Assembly (NCBI GenBank): GCA_016706055.1 | Contig: JADJKL010000002.1 | Coordinates: forward strand, 434,001-498,000 | Direction: 5' to 3' | Length of the DNA: 64,000 nt | From: Chitinophagaceae bacterium | GTDB lineage: Bacteria; Bacteroidota; Bacteroidia; Chitinophagales; Chitinophagaceae | In this document: positions 1 through 9,109 of the stretch, piece by piece | Layout: each line of letters begins with the position of its first letter | Numbering within the stretch: the stretch's first letter is position 1 | The notes under the pieces: generated by a model | Databases searched by the model: none | Told to the model about the DNA's origin: nothing | Seen by the model: only the letters and a program-made list of their open reading frames with translations | Made by a program: the position numbers and the translations under genes

Positions 1-626
1 CACCATAGCTGATCTTCGCCGTACATAAAAAATCGGTCATCCAGCTTTTTATTGGGCAGTTCCTCAACAACGTGGCGAGGAAAAAGAAAGAAAGCTCCAT
101 TTATCCAATCAGCTTCCATCACTTCATCATGCCGAAAATATTTACCCAGCATTAATTTTGCTTTTTGTGTATAAGGCATAAGTAAAGGGATAAACCGAAA
201 CAAATCAAGCAATTCCCAACTTATGCTTCTGAACTTCCTGGCTGTGTATTGAACTCTTCCATCAGGAAAAGTCATTCGGCATCCTAAAACACCAATATCT
301 TTCTGTTGATGTAAAAAATCAATACATTTTCCAATTGAATCCTCCGCTAGTATTGTATCACTATTCAGCAACAAAATATAATCACCCGTAGCTTTTTTTA
401 TTCCAAGGTTATTCCCACTTGCAAACCCTCCATTGACCTCACTTTTTATCAATTTTACCATAGGAAACTCCTTTAGAAATTCATCTGCATTACATTGTGT
501 AGACGCATTATCTACTAATATTATTTCAAAAGCTACTTCTTTTGATTGCGCAATTACGGAGCGGATGCAATCACTGGTAAGAGTGAAAGTGTTATAATTG
601 ATAATTATTATTGATACTTTACTCAT
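1..626 (-). CDS. Family 2 glycosyltransferase, rhamnosyltransferase-like (3' end outside window)
   Basis: The reading frame opens at the ATG at 626-624 and stays open to the window edge, giving 208 residues of the N-terminal part. It has the GT2 fold signature: SIIIINYN at residues 5-12, VDNAS at 38-42, and the acidic metal/nucleotide site NSD at 88-90 after GGFASGNN. A WINGAFFLFPR segment near residue 166 is typical of the WbbL-like rhamnosyltransferase branch. It would transfer an activated sugar to a growing lipid-linked or surface glycan at the cytoplasmic face of the inner membrane. It is the last visible gene of the minus-strand polysaccharide operon, about 100 bases after the next glycosyltransferase. 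The donor sugar cannot be read from sequence. The CDP-sugar genes upstream suggest an unusual deoxysugar. Confidence 0.85.
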   Translation of the reverse strand, partial: MSKVSIIIINYNTFTLTSDCIRSVIAQSKEVAFEIILVDNASTQCNADEFLKEFPMVKLIKSEVNGGFASGNNLGIKKATGDYILLLNSDTILAEDSIGKCIDFLHQQKDIGVLGCRMTFPDGRVQYTARKFRSISWELLDLFRFIPLLMPYTQKAKLMLGKYFRHDEVMEADWINGAFFLFPRHVVEELPNKKLDDRFFMYGEDQLW

Positions 627-722
627 TTACTAGTGGAAGATTTCATTCAAAAATACTGGAATATGATTTTAGCAGTTTTTCAAACTATTTTAAGACAGGT
701 TTTTTAAACATTTTCTTAAATA

Positions 723-1691
723 TTAAAAAGACAACCTACCAAACGCAGTTGCATCTAGCATCTTTGCCAGCATTATAGTAGCATGCTTCTCTGGACGAAA
801 GGTATCCTCCACATCCAATCGGACCGCATACATTTTAAACGAGTTGATAATTTTTTTTACAGTTAATCCTCCTCGTTTTCTTTTAGGAGTTCTTAGTAAG
901 CGATGACAAAATCCTCTGCAATAAAATAAAAGGAAGCCTGTCACATTTTCAGCTATCGCACTACTAAACTCTTGTCCATCCTTCTTCAATTTCTCTAAAA
1001 ATGAAACAAATCGATCAAAAGCAAGATGGAATTTATCATCTGCTGAAATTGTTGTAGTACTTTGATGTAAACGGAAACTAAAACAAGTATCAGATGCCGT
1101 AGCTTTAAATGATTGTTTTGTAAGATTTATCCATAGTTCAAAATCAGCGAATAATAAATTCGGATAATCTGGAATTCCGCCTAACCTGTCATAATCTTCA
1201 GACCTCATCATAAAACCTGTTCCCATAACATCAATTTCTTTTTTGAGGAATTTTTCAAGAAAGGAGAAAGCCGACTCAGTTTCAATCATGGGAAGACAAC
1301 TTCGCATTATTTCTCCTTTTGAATCTATATAACTAAAATGGGTTTGATAAAGTGAAGCATCTGGATACTTTGTAATCAAATTATCCATTACTGCCAAATA
1401 GTTATTCGCTAATATATCATCATGCCCGATAAGGGTAATGAACTCTCCTTTTTCAAGTGCAATAATCCTTCCCCAATTCTCTTCGATTGTCAATGATGTG
1501 GCTGAAGGGTAAACTTTGACTCGTTTATCATCTATCGAATTGAGCCATTCCAATGTCCCGTCAGAACTATTGTTATCAAATACTAATAATTCAAACCCCA
1601 TATAAGATTGTGCTAATATGCTATTGATGCACTCCTTTACATACTCTCCACCATTACGAACAGGCAATATAATACTGAATTTTGACTGCAC
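723..1691 (-). CDS. Family 2 glycosyltransferase
   Basis: A 322-residue GT-A glycosyltransferase. Residues 6-15 (SIILPVRNGG) start the nucleotide-binding Rossmann half, FDNNSSDGT (38-46) follows, and GHDD (89-92) stands in place of the canonical DxD. The C-terminal third is helical, with no clear membrane segment. The start at 1691 places the first beta strand at residue 6, as expected for the family. It lies 17 bases downstream of another GT2 gene on the same strand. The two differ in sequence, so they probably add successive residues of one repeat unit rather than being recent duplicates. Donor and acceptor are unknown. Confidence 0.85.
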   Translation of the reverse strand: MQSKFSIILPVRNGGEYVKECINSILAQSYMGFELLVFDNNSSDGTLEWLNSIDDKRVKVYPSATSLTIEENWGRIIALEKGEFITLIGHDDILANNYLAVMDNLITKYPDASLYQTHFSYIDSKGEIMRSCLPMIETESAFSFLEKFLKKEIDVMGTGFMMRSEDYDRLGGIPDYPNLLFADFELWINLTKQSFKATASDTCFSFRLHQSTTTISADDKFHLAFDRFVSFLEKLKKDGQEFSSAIAENVTGFLLFYCRGFCHRLLRTPKRKRGGLTVKKIINSFKMYAVRLDVEDTFRPEKHATIMLAKMLDATAFGRLSF

Positions 1692-1708
1692 TAAAAGATA
1701 GTTTATTA

Positions 1709-2722
1709 TTACGAAAGTTTGCTTTTTGTCTTTACAATAAAATCATGCAACAAAGGAGCTTTTTTCTTAAGCAAATATTTAGTTCTGAATTTCTTTATAT
1801 AGCTTATTGCAAAAACTGATTTCTCAGCAGCTGATAACGAATTATCACTATGACCTGTTTTCTTAAAATAGTTTCTTAAAAAAGCCAAATGATTGATTAC
1901 CCACAAAGCTGTGAATCTTAGCACTCGTATTTTAATTTCCGGCCACTCTTTAAGATGTGACGCCTTTCCTTCAAGGTATTCTGGAAAGTTTTTTGCAGCA
2001 ACTGCAATCTCTTCATTCTGATTCCTCCCAAAGTTCTCTTTATGAAGAGTTTGTTGCCCCAAAGATCTGTTAATAATAACACACCCAGAATCAGACCCGA
2101 TTGCACTAATATAGGCATAATCACCAAGGAATGGAGTTCCATATTCCGGAACTCCACCCAACTTTTCCAGAATATTTCTCTTAACTATACAAGTTGACCA
2201 TAAATAATGTGGAAATATCTCAAATGAAAAAAGTTTTTTAAGAAATTTAGCAGGCCCAAAAAAATCTATATGATCAAGATCATATTTATTGGAAAGACAA
2301 GAGTTAGTTCCAACGTTAAAATTGTACAACTTCCCAATTTCATGGCTAGTACAATACCAATCACACCCACCTAAATACATTCCATATCCAGGATATTCAT
2401 TGCTAAGACCAAGCAAAGTCTGTAACATATCCGGATATACAGGGTCGTCATCTGCTATCATCACTATAAACTCTCCAGATGACCGCTCGAGGCTTTTATT
2501 GAAACTTTTTATCATTCCCAGATTTTCGACATTGGGAAAGTATTTAAATCGTTTATCAAAACTCTCTACAATAGCCCGTCCACTTTGTTTCGGGTCGTTA
2601 TCGGAAACAATCACTTCAAAATCGGAAAAAGTCTGATTGCTGACGCTTTCAAGTGTCTTTCGTAATATTTCATACCGCATAAATGTGGTAAAGCAGAAAC
2701 TTACTTTAGGCCTATTCTCCAT
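1709..2722 (-). CDS. Family 2 glycosyltransferase
   Basis: A 337-residue GT2 enzyme. It begins with a beta strand FCFTTFMRYE (9-18), has VSDND at 39-43, and carries an acidic triplet DDD at 91-93 in MIADDDPVYPD as the metal-binding site. The C-terminal about 100 residues are basic and aromatic, as in glycosyltransferases that sit on the membrane surface. It starts 3 bases downstream of the CmcI-like gene, so the two are almost certainly co-transcribed and probably translationally coupled. It probably assembles the same glycan as its neighbours. Specificity is not readable. Confidence 0.85.
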   Translation of the reverse strand: MENRPKVSFCFTTFMRYEILRKTLESVSNQTFSDFEVIVSDNDPKQSGRAIVESFDKRFKYFPNVENLGMIKSFNKSLERSSGEFIVMIADDDPVYPDMLQTLLGLSNEYPGYGMYLGGCDWYCTSHEIGKLYNFNVGTNSCLSNKYDLDHIDFFGPAKFLKKLFSFEIFPHYLWSTCIVKRNILEKLGGVPEYGTPFLGDYAYISAIGSDSGCVIINRSLGQQTLHKENFGRNQNEEIAVAAKNFPEYLEGKASHLKEWPEIKIRVLRFTALWVINHLAFLRNYFKKTGHSDNSLSAAEKSVFAISYIKKFRTKYLLKKKAPLLHDFIVKTKSKLS

Positions 2723-2725
2723 GAA

Positions 2726-3460
2726 TTATTTTATTCTTTTAAGATATCCTTCAGGTGCTACACTAATCAAAATTTTATTGTCAATAGAATGATTAATCTC
2801 AAAGGACTTGTTCAATTTTAAAAATTCATGTACCGCTGTTTTTGGATTGTTCCCAATCCCCCATGGGCGTTTTTGTGAAAAGTACCCTTCAGGTAAATCT
2901 TCCACAATCGTATCAAATACAACTATATAAGAATTTACAGATACAAAAGGAGAATAAAGCTCCAACTCCTTCATAACATGCTCATGAGTATGGTTTGAAT
3001 CTAATGTTACTAAAATCTTCTTTTTACCGGCAACATTTTCTTTTACTTTTCCCAATGTCTCCTCACTGATTGATGAGCCTTCAATCATTTTGATTCTTTT
3101 GAACATAGGATGCTTTTCGATCTCCCGTTTGTTATGATTCCTGATATCAATATCAATACCCAATACTTCTCCTTCACCTATTAATTCCAACAAAGAGGCA
3201 TAATATATCAGGGAGCCACCATGTGCAATACCAGTTTCGATGATCAGGTCCGGCTTTATTTCCCAGATCAATTCCTGCATGGCAATCATATCCTGTGGAT
3301 ACTGAATTATTGGACGCCCCATCCAGGTAAAGTTATAAGAATACTTAGAAGTTATGGAGGCATTCATAAATGCTGTTGCAGCATCTTTAACTTGGTCATT
3401 CTTTCCCTGTAATAAAATATTATCTTCCTTTTCCTTCTCAAAAATTTCTATTTCATTCAT
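2726..3460 (-). CDS. CmcI/cephalosporin-hydroxylase family protein, likely SAM-dependent sugar O-methyltransferase
   Basis: This 244-residue protein matches the cephalosporin hydroxylase (CmcI) family, whose members have a SAM-type Rossmann fold. The key segment is IETGIAHGGSLIYYASLL, followed by the acidic strand LGIDID and IEGSSIS. Despite the family name, relatives in polysaccharide clusters include rhamnosyl O-methyltransferases, which fits this setting better than antibiotic chemistry. WGIGNNPKTAVHEFL near the C terminus is typical of the family. It lies 2 bases after the preceding methyltransferase gene and 3 bases before a glycosyltransferase. I infer methylation of a sugar hydroxyl, either on the nucleotide sugar or on the assembled glycan. 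Confidence 0.75.
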   Translation of the reverse strand: MNEIEIFEKEKEDNILLQGKNDQVKDAATAFMNASITSKYSYNFTWMGRPIIQYPQDMIAMQELIWEIKPDLIIETGIAHGGSLIYYASLLELIGEGEVLGIDIDIRNHNKREIEKHPMFKRIKMIEGSSISEETLGKVKENVAGKKKILVTLDSNHTHEHVMKELELYSPFVSVNSYIVVFDTIVEDLPEGYFSQKRPWGIGNNPKTAVHEFLKLNKSFEINHSIDNKILISVAPEGYLKRIK

Positions 3461-3462
3461 AA

Positions 3463-4557
3463 TTATAAACTTAAAATATTTGCATTAATTTTTCGCTGAA
3501 AAAGGTATTGCTTTATCTCCTCAGTGTAATTTTCATTCATGATTAAAATATTATCAACTGGTTGTTTAGCCAAAATATCCGGGCTAAAAATAGGATGCCC
3601 GGTGCCTGCCATAAATTTATTTTGTTTGGCAGGATTAATATCAACAACATATTGCACTGTCTTTCTTTCTTTGTCAAGTAAGTTTAGAAATGTAGAACCT
3701 TTGCACCAGCCCCCAAACCGCAAACGAACCTGAATTATTCAATAATCCTTTATAAGTTTCCAGTTTTTGAAAGAAAGCAGAAGTATCATATTTTCTAAAC
3801 TGTATACCTGCTGGTATCGTTGTTCTAATCTTACTTAGATCTGCCCACAAATAAATATATTGTCCTCCAAAAATACTGCCCGTAATTGCATCATCAAACA
3901 TTACACTCAGGCTCTCCTCAGTAAAGTAATTACAGTGCTCATAAAAAATATCCCAGAAAGCACATTTATCTACAATCCAGTCGAATGTAGGCACTTCCGC
4001 AAATAAAAAGCCTTTGTAGTCATTAGCCTTTGCAATGGTATGCAAAAAAGAAAACGGTTTCGTTATATGTTCCAGCGTATGACGCATGATGATAACATCC
4101 GCTGCAATTCCTTTATGGGTATCATCAAAATATTCTTTTTTGATTCTTTCATTATCCCCTTCATATGTTGGGTCAAAACCCCAGCAATTTATTCCATCAT
4201 TCAACATCATCTCAAAAAAAATAGCTTTACCACAACCTACTTCCACCACTTTTTATTTTCAATACCAAATGATTTAAGTAAACTCAATACAAATAAAAGG
4301 TGATTTTTAAACGCAATAGAATTGCTTTGTTCGTTCTGATAGTGAACATCGTAATTCATTTTATGAGATATAAAAGCCTTATTAAAAACAAACCCGGATA
4401 TTAATGACTGAACCAGATCAACTTCCCCTTTTTCTGCAATAAAAGACATTTCTGCAGAAGGATATACTTTATTCTGAAAGACAGGAACATTGCCTTGCCT
4501 GAATACCGTTACTAAATTACAATCAATATTTTCTGAGAAATTATCTTTAGTTGTCAT
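3463..4557 (-). CDS. Class I SAM methyltransferase with C-terminal Rossmann domain (frameshifted in this sequence)
   Basis: The gene reads in three pieces that join into one 365-residue protein if three bases are restored. One A is missing at about 4250, between GIENKK and VVEVGCG. Two G are missing within 20 bases at about 3690-3710, turning the expected WGAGAKGSTFLN into WGLVQRF. The SAM motif VEVGCGKAIFF and the post-motif MRHTLEH are clear. The C-terminal part (FAVWGAGAKG, then VVDINPAKQNKFM) is the Methyltransf_14-type nucleotide-binding domain seen in deoxysugar C-methyltransferases. Unlike the neighbour at 5417-6647, it lacks the N-terminal four-cysteine zinc domain. It is probably a sugar methyltransferase. 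All three lesions are in homopolymers, so error is more likely than decay. Confidence 0.75.
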
Positions 4558-4576
4558 AATAAGTTTAAAAGATTTT

Positions 4577-5406
4577 TCAATTTTTTATCTTCTCCCAAAA
4601 CCTCATCGGCTCAAAATCAGTATAAGGATAATGACCAAGATTTAGGATTATTTTCCCGTTTATTTTGCTCAAATAATTTTCTACAAAATTCTGCACTGTT
4701 ACAGGGTTGCTACTACAGTTATTTATGACCCCTTCAACGCCTATTTGTGTACCTATTGCGACAATATTTTCGGCTACCGTTTCCACAGGTAAATAATCCC
4801 TGACCTGCTGACCGCCACTCATATTGAATGACTTGTCACCTCTTAACAGAGCAGCATCTAACTGCGAAAGTAAGGAATTAGGGTTTTGCCCCTTACCGTA
4901 CATATAAAACAATCGTATCCATTTCAGCGAAAAATTAAATTCAGCTTGCAATCCTTCCAGTTTCTTTCGCAATCTATCCTTTGCTCTTCCATATGGATTA
5001 TTAGGCTTGGTTTCCATTGATTCAGTTAAACAGCCTTCCTGCATACCATACTCGAAACATGTTCCGGTAATGGTAATATCCACCAAACCGTTAATGATAA
5101 GATTTCTTATAAAAGAATAATGACGAGGCAAATTAATCTCTTCATGAAATGAAGATTTGTAATTTGGCAATCCCTCCAGGCAAGATGTATCAATAAATCA
5201 GGTCTATTAAAAAAACTATAATAATCAACAGTGCTATCAAATGATTCAAGATTAAAAGGAATGTATGTAACGGCATTAAACCATTCCATTGCAGATGCTT
5301 TGTCTTTATTAACAGAACTTGCCATTACTTCATGCTTATGTGTAAGAAGTTCTTTTACCACATAATTGCCAATAAAACCTGTTGCTCCTGTTACCAATAC
5401 TTTCAT
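4577..5406 (-). CDS. NAD(P)-dependent sugar epimerase/reductase (frameshifted in this sequence)
   Basis: An extended short-chain dehydrogenase of 276 residues after one repair. The N-terminal NAD motif is VTGATGFIGNYVVKELL (residues 4-20), and the catalytic pair is Y-G-R-A-K in NNPYGRAKDRL, preceded by a TGTCFEYG strand with the usual Thr/Ser. At about 5170 one G is missing: TGGAGGG should read TGGGAGGG, which restores LAWEGLPNYKSS. The likely role is reduction of the 4-keto group of the CDP-sugar intermediate after epimerisation and methylation. That is inferred from position in the operon, 10 bases after the C-methyltransferase. A plain 4-epimerase cannot be excluded. Confidence 0.75.
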
Positions 5407-5416
5407 GATAGTGAAA

Positions 5417-6647
5417 TTAAATAACCTGTAATTCTGGAACAGTTATTACGAATTTTCCTCCCCAATCTTTTATGTAAGAAAGTTGTGATGTTATTTCTTC
5501 TTTTAAATTCCAGGGAAGTATAATTACAAAATCAGGTTTATTTTCTTTAAGATAATCTTCATTTACTACCGGAATATGGCTTGCCGGCAACCATTTATTT
5601 TGTTTGTTTGGATTCGCATCCACTACAAATTCAATCAAATCATTTTTTGATGCCACAATAGTTCAACAATGTATTGCCTTTTGCTGCTGCTCCATAGGCT
5701 GCCACTTTCTTCCCGGCTCTTTTTTGTTCTATTAAAAATGAAGTGATATCTAGTTTTACTTTTAATGCTTTTTGTTGAAAGCCACTGTAATAATCAAGAC
5801 TAGCAATACCTTTCTTCCTCTCTTTTTCAATAAGCTTGCTAACATTTTCGGAAACGGTTTTACTTGCATCTTCGCTATGCTTTGCATAGATACGAAGAGA
5901 CCCGCCATGTGTCGGAATTTCATCAACATCAAACAACTCCAATCCTTGTGCTTCAAAAATTTGTTTTACAGTATGAAATGACAAGTAAGAGAAATGTTCA
6001 TGATAAATGGTATCAAACTGGTTATTGTCTATCAATTGCATCAGGTGAGGGAACTCCATAGTGATAACACCAGTATCAGCCAATAATATCTTCATCCCTT
6101 GTACAAAATCAACAATATCGGGTACATGTGCCAGCACATTATTACCCAGGAGTAAATCTGCTTTTACTTCCCAATGATTTCTTAGACGGTCTGCCAGCTC
6201 AACACCAAAAAATTCAACAATTGTTTTTATCCCTTTGCCCGTTGCAACTTCTGCAGTATTAGCAGTGGGTTCAATACCCATCACCGGAATATTTTTTTCT
6301 TTAAAGTATTGCAATAAATAACCATCATTGGATGCTATTTCAATAACCTGTGAATCTTCATTTAACCCAAATTTCTCCGTCATCAGTTCAGTGTATTGCT
6401 TGGCATGTGCAAGCCAGCTTGTAGAGTACGAAGAAAAATATACATAGTCGCTATCAAAAATAGCATCTGACTTTTTATACTCATCGACCTGTACTAAATA
6501 ACAGTTGTGACAAGTATATACCTTTAATGGAAAGAATGTTTCAGGTTCATTCAATTGTTCTTTTGTCAGAAATGAGTTAGATGCAGGCGAATTTATCAGG
6601 TCAATAAAAACATGCTCCAATTCAGTGTTACAAAATCTGCATTGCAT
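5417..6647 (-). CDS. TylC3-type deoxysugar C-methyltransferase (frameshifted near its C terminus)
   Basis: Reading through one extra A in an A-run at about 5645 gives a 409-residue protein, the usual length for NDP-hexose C-methyltransferases. The three family domains occur in order. A zinc-binding domain has CRFC at residues 3-6 and CHNC near 46-49. A SAM domain has VIEIASNDGYLLQYF and GIEPTANTAEVA. A C-terminal Rossmann domain has VAAYGAAAKGNTLLNYCG, then VVDANPNKQNKW. HEHFSYLS and HGGSLRIYA are catalytic-region hallmarks. Relatives add methyl at C3 of 4-keto-6-deoxysugars, so with rfbF-rfbG next door a CDP-3-C-methyl-6-deoxyhexose is plausible. It starts 2 bases after the RfbC-like epimerase. 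Confidence 0.85.
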
Positions 6648-6649
6648 AA

Positions 6650-7195
6650 TTAAATTCCTTTAAAATCTTCGTTTAAAAAAGGGTGACTATTGTCTCTGTC
6701 TGAAATTACAGTAACAGGCAACGGCCATTCAATATTTATCTTCGGATCATTATACTTTATTCCAGCTTCCGCTTCAAGATTATAAATAGCTGTATGATGG
6801 TATAACAATTCACAATTTTCACTCAGGCATTGAAAGCCGTGGGCAAATCCTTCCGGAATGTATATCATCGTTTTATTTTCGGCTGACAATTCAGCCCCAA
6901 ACCATTGCAAAAAAGTTGAAGAACCTTTACGTAAATCAACAATTACGTCAAACACAATCCCGGCAATGCACCGCACCATTTTAATTTCCGAAAATGGCTG
7001 AACCTGGAAATGCATGCCTCTCAATGTTCCTTTTTTATAACTGACAGAATGATTCATTTGTACCCATTCTTTTGTATGACCAATCTCACTGAATTCATTC
7101 TCACAATAATACCGGGCAAACCAACCCCTTTCATCACTGAATGGCTTAAGATCAATCAAATAACTACCCTGTAATTTTGTTTGACTGAAGATCAT
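6650..7195 (-). CDS. rfbC: RfbC-like dTDP/CDP-4-keto-6-deoxysugar 3,5-epimerase
   Basis: A 181-residue cupin of the dTDP-4-dehydrorhamnose 3,5-epimerase family. DERGWFARYY (21-30) and GTLRGMHFQ carry the substrate-binding Arg and the catalytic His. GFAHGFQCLSE holds the second conserved His, and the C-terminal NDPKINIEWPL is the standard closing motif. The start ATG overlaps the stop of the upstream dehydratase by four bases (ATGA), showing tight coupling. Because the upstream enzymes make a CDP sugar, this copy probably acts on CDP-4-keto-6-deoxyglucose or its C-methyl derivative, at C3 and/or C5, rather than in dTDP-rhamnose synthesis. No rmlA, rmlB or rmlD is visible. Confidence 0.85.
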   Translation of the reverse strand: MIFSQTKLQGSYLIDLKPFSDERGWFARYYCENEFSEIGHTKEWVQMNHSVSYKKGTLRGMHFQVQPFSEIKMVRCIAGIVFDVIVDLRKGSSTFLQWFGAELSAENKTMIYIPEGFAHGFQCLSENCELLYHHTAIYNLEAEAGIKYNDPKINIEWPLPVTVISDRDNSHPFLNEDFKGI

Positions 7196-8256
7196 ACTTC
7201 AAAATATTTTTTAATTTGCTGAATGGAAAAATCAAGTTGCGCATCTGTATTTTTCTTGTACCAGTTAATCGTCCATTCAATTGCCTGTGTACCTGCTAAT
7301 TTCGGAATCCAATTCAATTCTTTTTTGGCTTTGCTGATGTCAAGCTTTAATAGACCGGCTTCATGAGGTTGATTTGGGTCAGAATGATCAAACCAGTTAC
7401 CGCTTCCCCAGCATTCAATTGCTTTTTTAACCAATTGTTTCACTGTAAAATGATCGGAAGGCAAAGGACCAAAATTATAAGCCTTTGCATGTTTTTCGGG
7501 AATTGTATCCAAAAGAATTCCTAATTGTAAATAGCCGCATAATGGTTCTAATACATGCTGCCATGGACGAACTGCTGATGGATTTCTAACAACGATATCT
7601 TCATTATTCTGCAATGAACGAACTATATCAGGAATGATTCTGTCTTTACTCCAATCTCCGCCACCTATTACATTACCAGCCCTAGCACTGGCTAAAGCTT
7701 TTTGATGTTGTTTGTAATTGCTAAAATTGAAAAAAGAATTTCGAAAAGAATCAACTACCAGTTCAGTCGCAGCTTTACTTGCACTATAGGGATCATATCC
7801 TCCAAGTTGATCTTCCTCATTATATAAAATATCCTGTTCTTTATTTGTATATACTTTATCAGTTGTAACTACAACAGTTGTACACTTCTTATTTAGCCGT
7901 GTAACTCCTTCCAGCAGGTTTGCAGTTCCAACAACATTCACTTCAAAAGTTTCGGCCGGAATTTCGTACGAACGTCTTACTAACGGTTGCGCTGCCAGAT
8001 GAAAAACAAAATCGGGTTGAAAAGAATCAATCTCATCTTGAAGCTTTTGCTTATCTCTTATATCTGCAATTATACTTTCGCCGAATGTATGAGCCGAAAA
8101 CAGGTTATACATTCTACCATAGTAGGGCTCGATTGCATATCCTTTAACTTTTGTGCCAGCCAAATGCAAACAAGCCATTAACCATGCGCCTTTAAAACCG
8201 GTATGCCCGGTGATAAAAATTCGTTTGTCTTTATAGTATGAAAGAACATCCTGCAT
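7192..8256 (-). CDS. rfbG: CDP-glucose 4,6-dehydratase
   Basis: A 354-residue extended SDR enzyme that converts CDP-glucose to CDP-4-keto-6-deoxyglucose. IFITGHTGFKGAWL near the N terminus is the NAD site with the GHTGFKG form specific to CDP-glucose dehydratases. YDPYSASKAA holds the catalytic Tyr and Lys, and VVVTTDKVY the Thr-Asp-Lys motif. I chose the ATG at 8256 because it overlaps the rfbF stop codon (TAATG), although an in-frame ATG five codons upstream at 8271 is possible. The downstream overlap with the epimerase is ATGA. The rfbF-rfbG pair is the diagnostic entry to CDP-deoxysugars such as abequose, tyvelose and yersiniose. Confidence 0.93.
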   Translation of the reverse strand: MQDVLSYYKDKRIFITGHTGFKGAWLMACLHLAGTKVKGYAIEPYYGRMYNLFSAHTFGESIIADIRDKQKLQDEIDSFQPDFVFHLAAQPLVRRSYEIPAETFEVNVVGTANLLEGVTRLNKKCTTVVVTTDKVYTNKEQDILYNEEDQLGGYDPYSASKAATELVVDSFRNSFFNFSNYKQHQKALASARAGNVIGGGDWSKDRIIPDIVRSLQNNEDIVVRNPSAVRPWQHVLEPLCGYLQLGILLDTIPEKHAKAYNFGPLPSDHFTVKQLVKKAIECWGSGNWFDHSDPNQPHEAGLLKLDISKAKKELNWIPKLAGTQAIEWTINWYKKNTDAQLDFSIQQIKKYFEV

Positions 8257-9032
8257 TACCAGATCTTCCATTTTGCCTGGTTTGTTTGCCAGAGTGATTC
8301 TAATTCTATTTTATCTCTTAATGCATCCATAGGTTTCCAAAAACCTTTATGCTTATAGGCTGTTAATTGCCCATCATTAGTAAGCTTTTCCAAAGGTTCA
8401 TCTTCCCACATCATTTCATTCATATCACCATCTAAATAATTAAACACATCTGGTTTCAATACGAAAAATCCACCATTGATCCATTTACTTTCATCTTTTG
8501 CCTTTTCTTTAAATGAAACAACATCACCATTCTCGGACAGATCCATACCTCCAAATCTTGCATCCATCTGCACCGCAGTAACTGTTGCTATTTTATTTTG
8601 CTTTTTATGGTATGCCAGTAATTCTTTTATGTTCACATCACTTACTCCATCGCCATAAGTAAGCATGAATTCTTCATTCCCTATATATTTCTGCACCTGC
8701 TTTAATCTTCCTGCTGTTTTTGTATGCTGACCGGTTTCGACTAAAGTAACTTTAAAGGATTCAGTATTGCTACCATGCACTTCCACTTTATTATTACCCA
8801 GTTCAATAGTTATATCAGAATTATGGAGGAAATAATGCATGAAATATTCCTTTATCATATATCCTTTGTATCCGAGGCAAATAATAAAGTCATTAAAGCC
8901 ATACTGACTATAAATCTTCATGATATGCCAAAGAACAGGTTTCCCACCAATTTCAACCATAGGTTTCGGTCTTGTATCTGTTTCTTCGGAGATTCGGGTG
9001 CCTAATCCACCTGCGAATATTACTACTTTCAT
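8256..9032 (-). CDS. rfbF: Glucose-1-phosphate cytidylyltransferase
   Basis: A 258-residue nucleotidyltransferase, the normal RfbF length. It makes CDP-glucose from CTP and glucose-1-phosphate. The N terminus MKVVIFAGGLGTRISEETD is the GGxGTR pyrophosphorylase signature, followed by RPKPMVEIGGKPVLWHIM. TYGDGVSDVN (metal-binding Asp) and the C-terminal KGFWKPMDALRDK are RfbF hallmarks. It is the first gene of the operon reading leftward to position 1, and a good promoter-like sequence lies 20 bases upstream at 9053-9060. It is intact, as are rfbG and rfbC. Confidence 0.95.
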   Translation of the reverse strand: MKVVIFAGGLGTRISEETDTRPKPMVEIGGKPVLWHIMKIYSQYGFNDFIICLGYKGYMIKEYFMHYFLHNSDITIELGNNKVEVHGSNTESFKVTLVETGQHTKTAGRLKQVQKYIGNEEFMLTYGDGVSDVNIKELLAYHKKQNKIATVTAVQMDARFGGMDLSENGDVVSFKEKAKDESKWINGGFFVLKPDVFNYLDGDMNEMMWEDEPLEKLTNDGQLTAYKHKGFWKPMDALRDKIELESLWQTNQAKWKIW

Positions 9033-9052
9033 TAATTCGGTTTATTTAGGCG

Positions 9053-9085
9053 CAAAAATACCTTATTTCATGCTCGTAAAACAAA
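9053..9085 (-). promoter_or_regulatory. Putative sigma-ABfr-type promoter of the polysaccharide operon
   Basis: On the minus strand TATTTTTG (9060-9053) matches the Bacteroidota -7 consensus TAnnTTTG. A TTTG lies 21 bases upstream (9085-9082), near the usual -33 position. The rfbF ATG is 20 bases downstream. Predicted from consensus only. Confidence 0.5.
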
Positions 9086-9109
9086 AAGAAATGATTCGGC
9101 AATTGGCGA

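Noticed and set aside
3463..6647. Programmed ribosomal frameshifting in the polysaccharide operon
   Set aside because: The disrupted sites differ from each other, include two within 20 bases, and lack slippery heptamers with downstream structure. Simple homopolymer error explains them.
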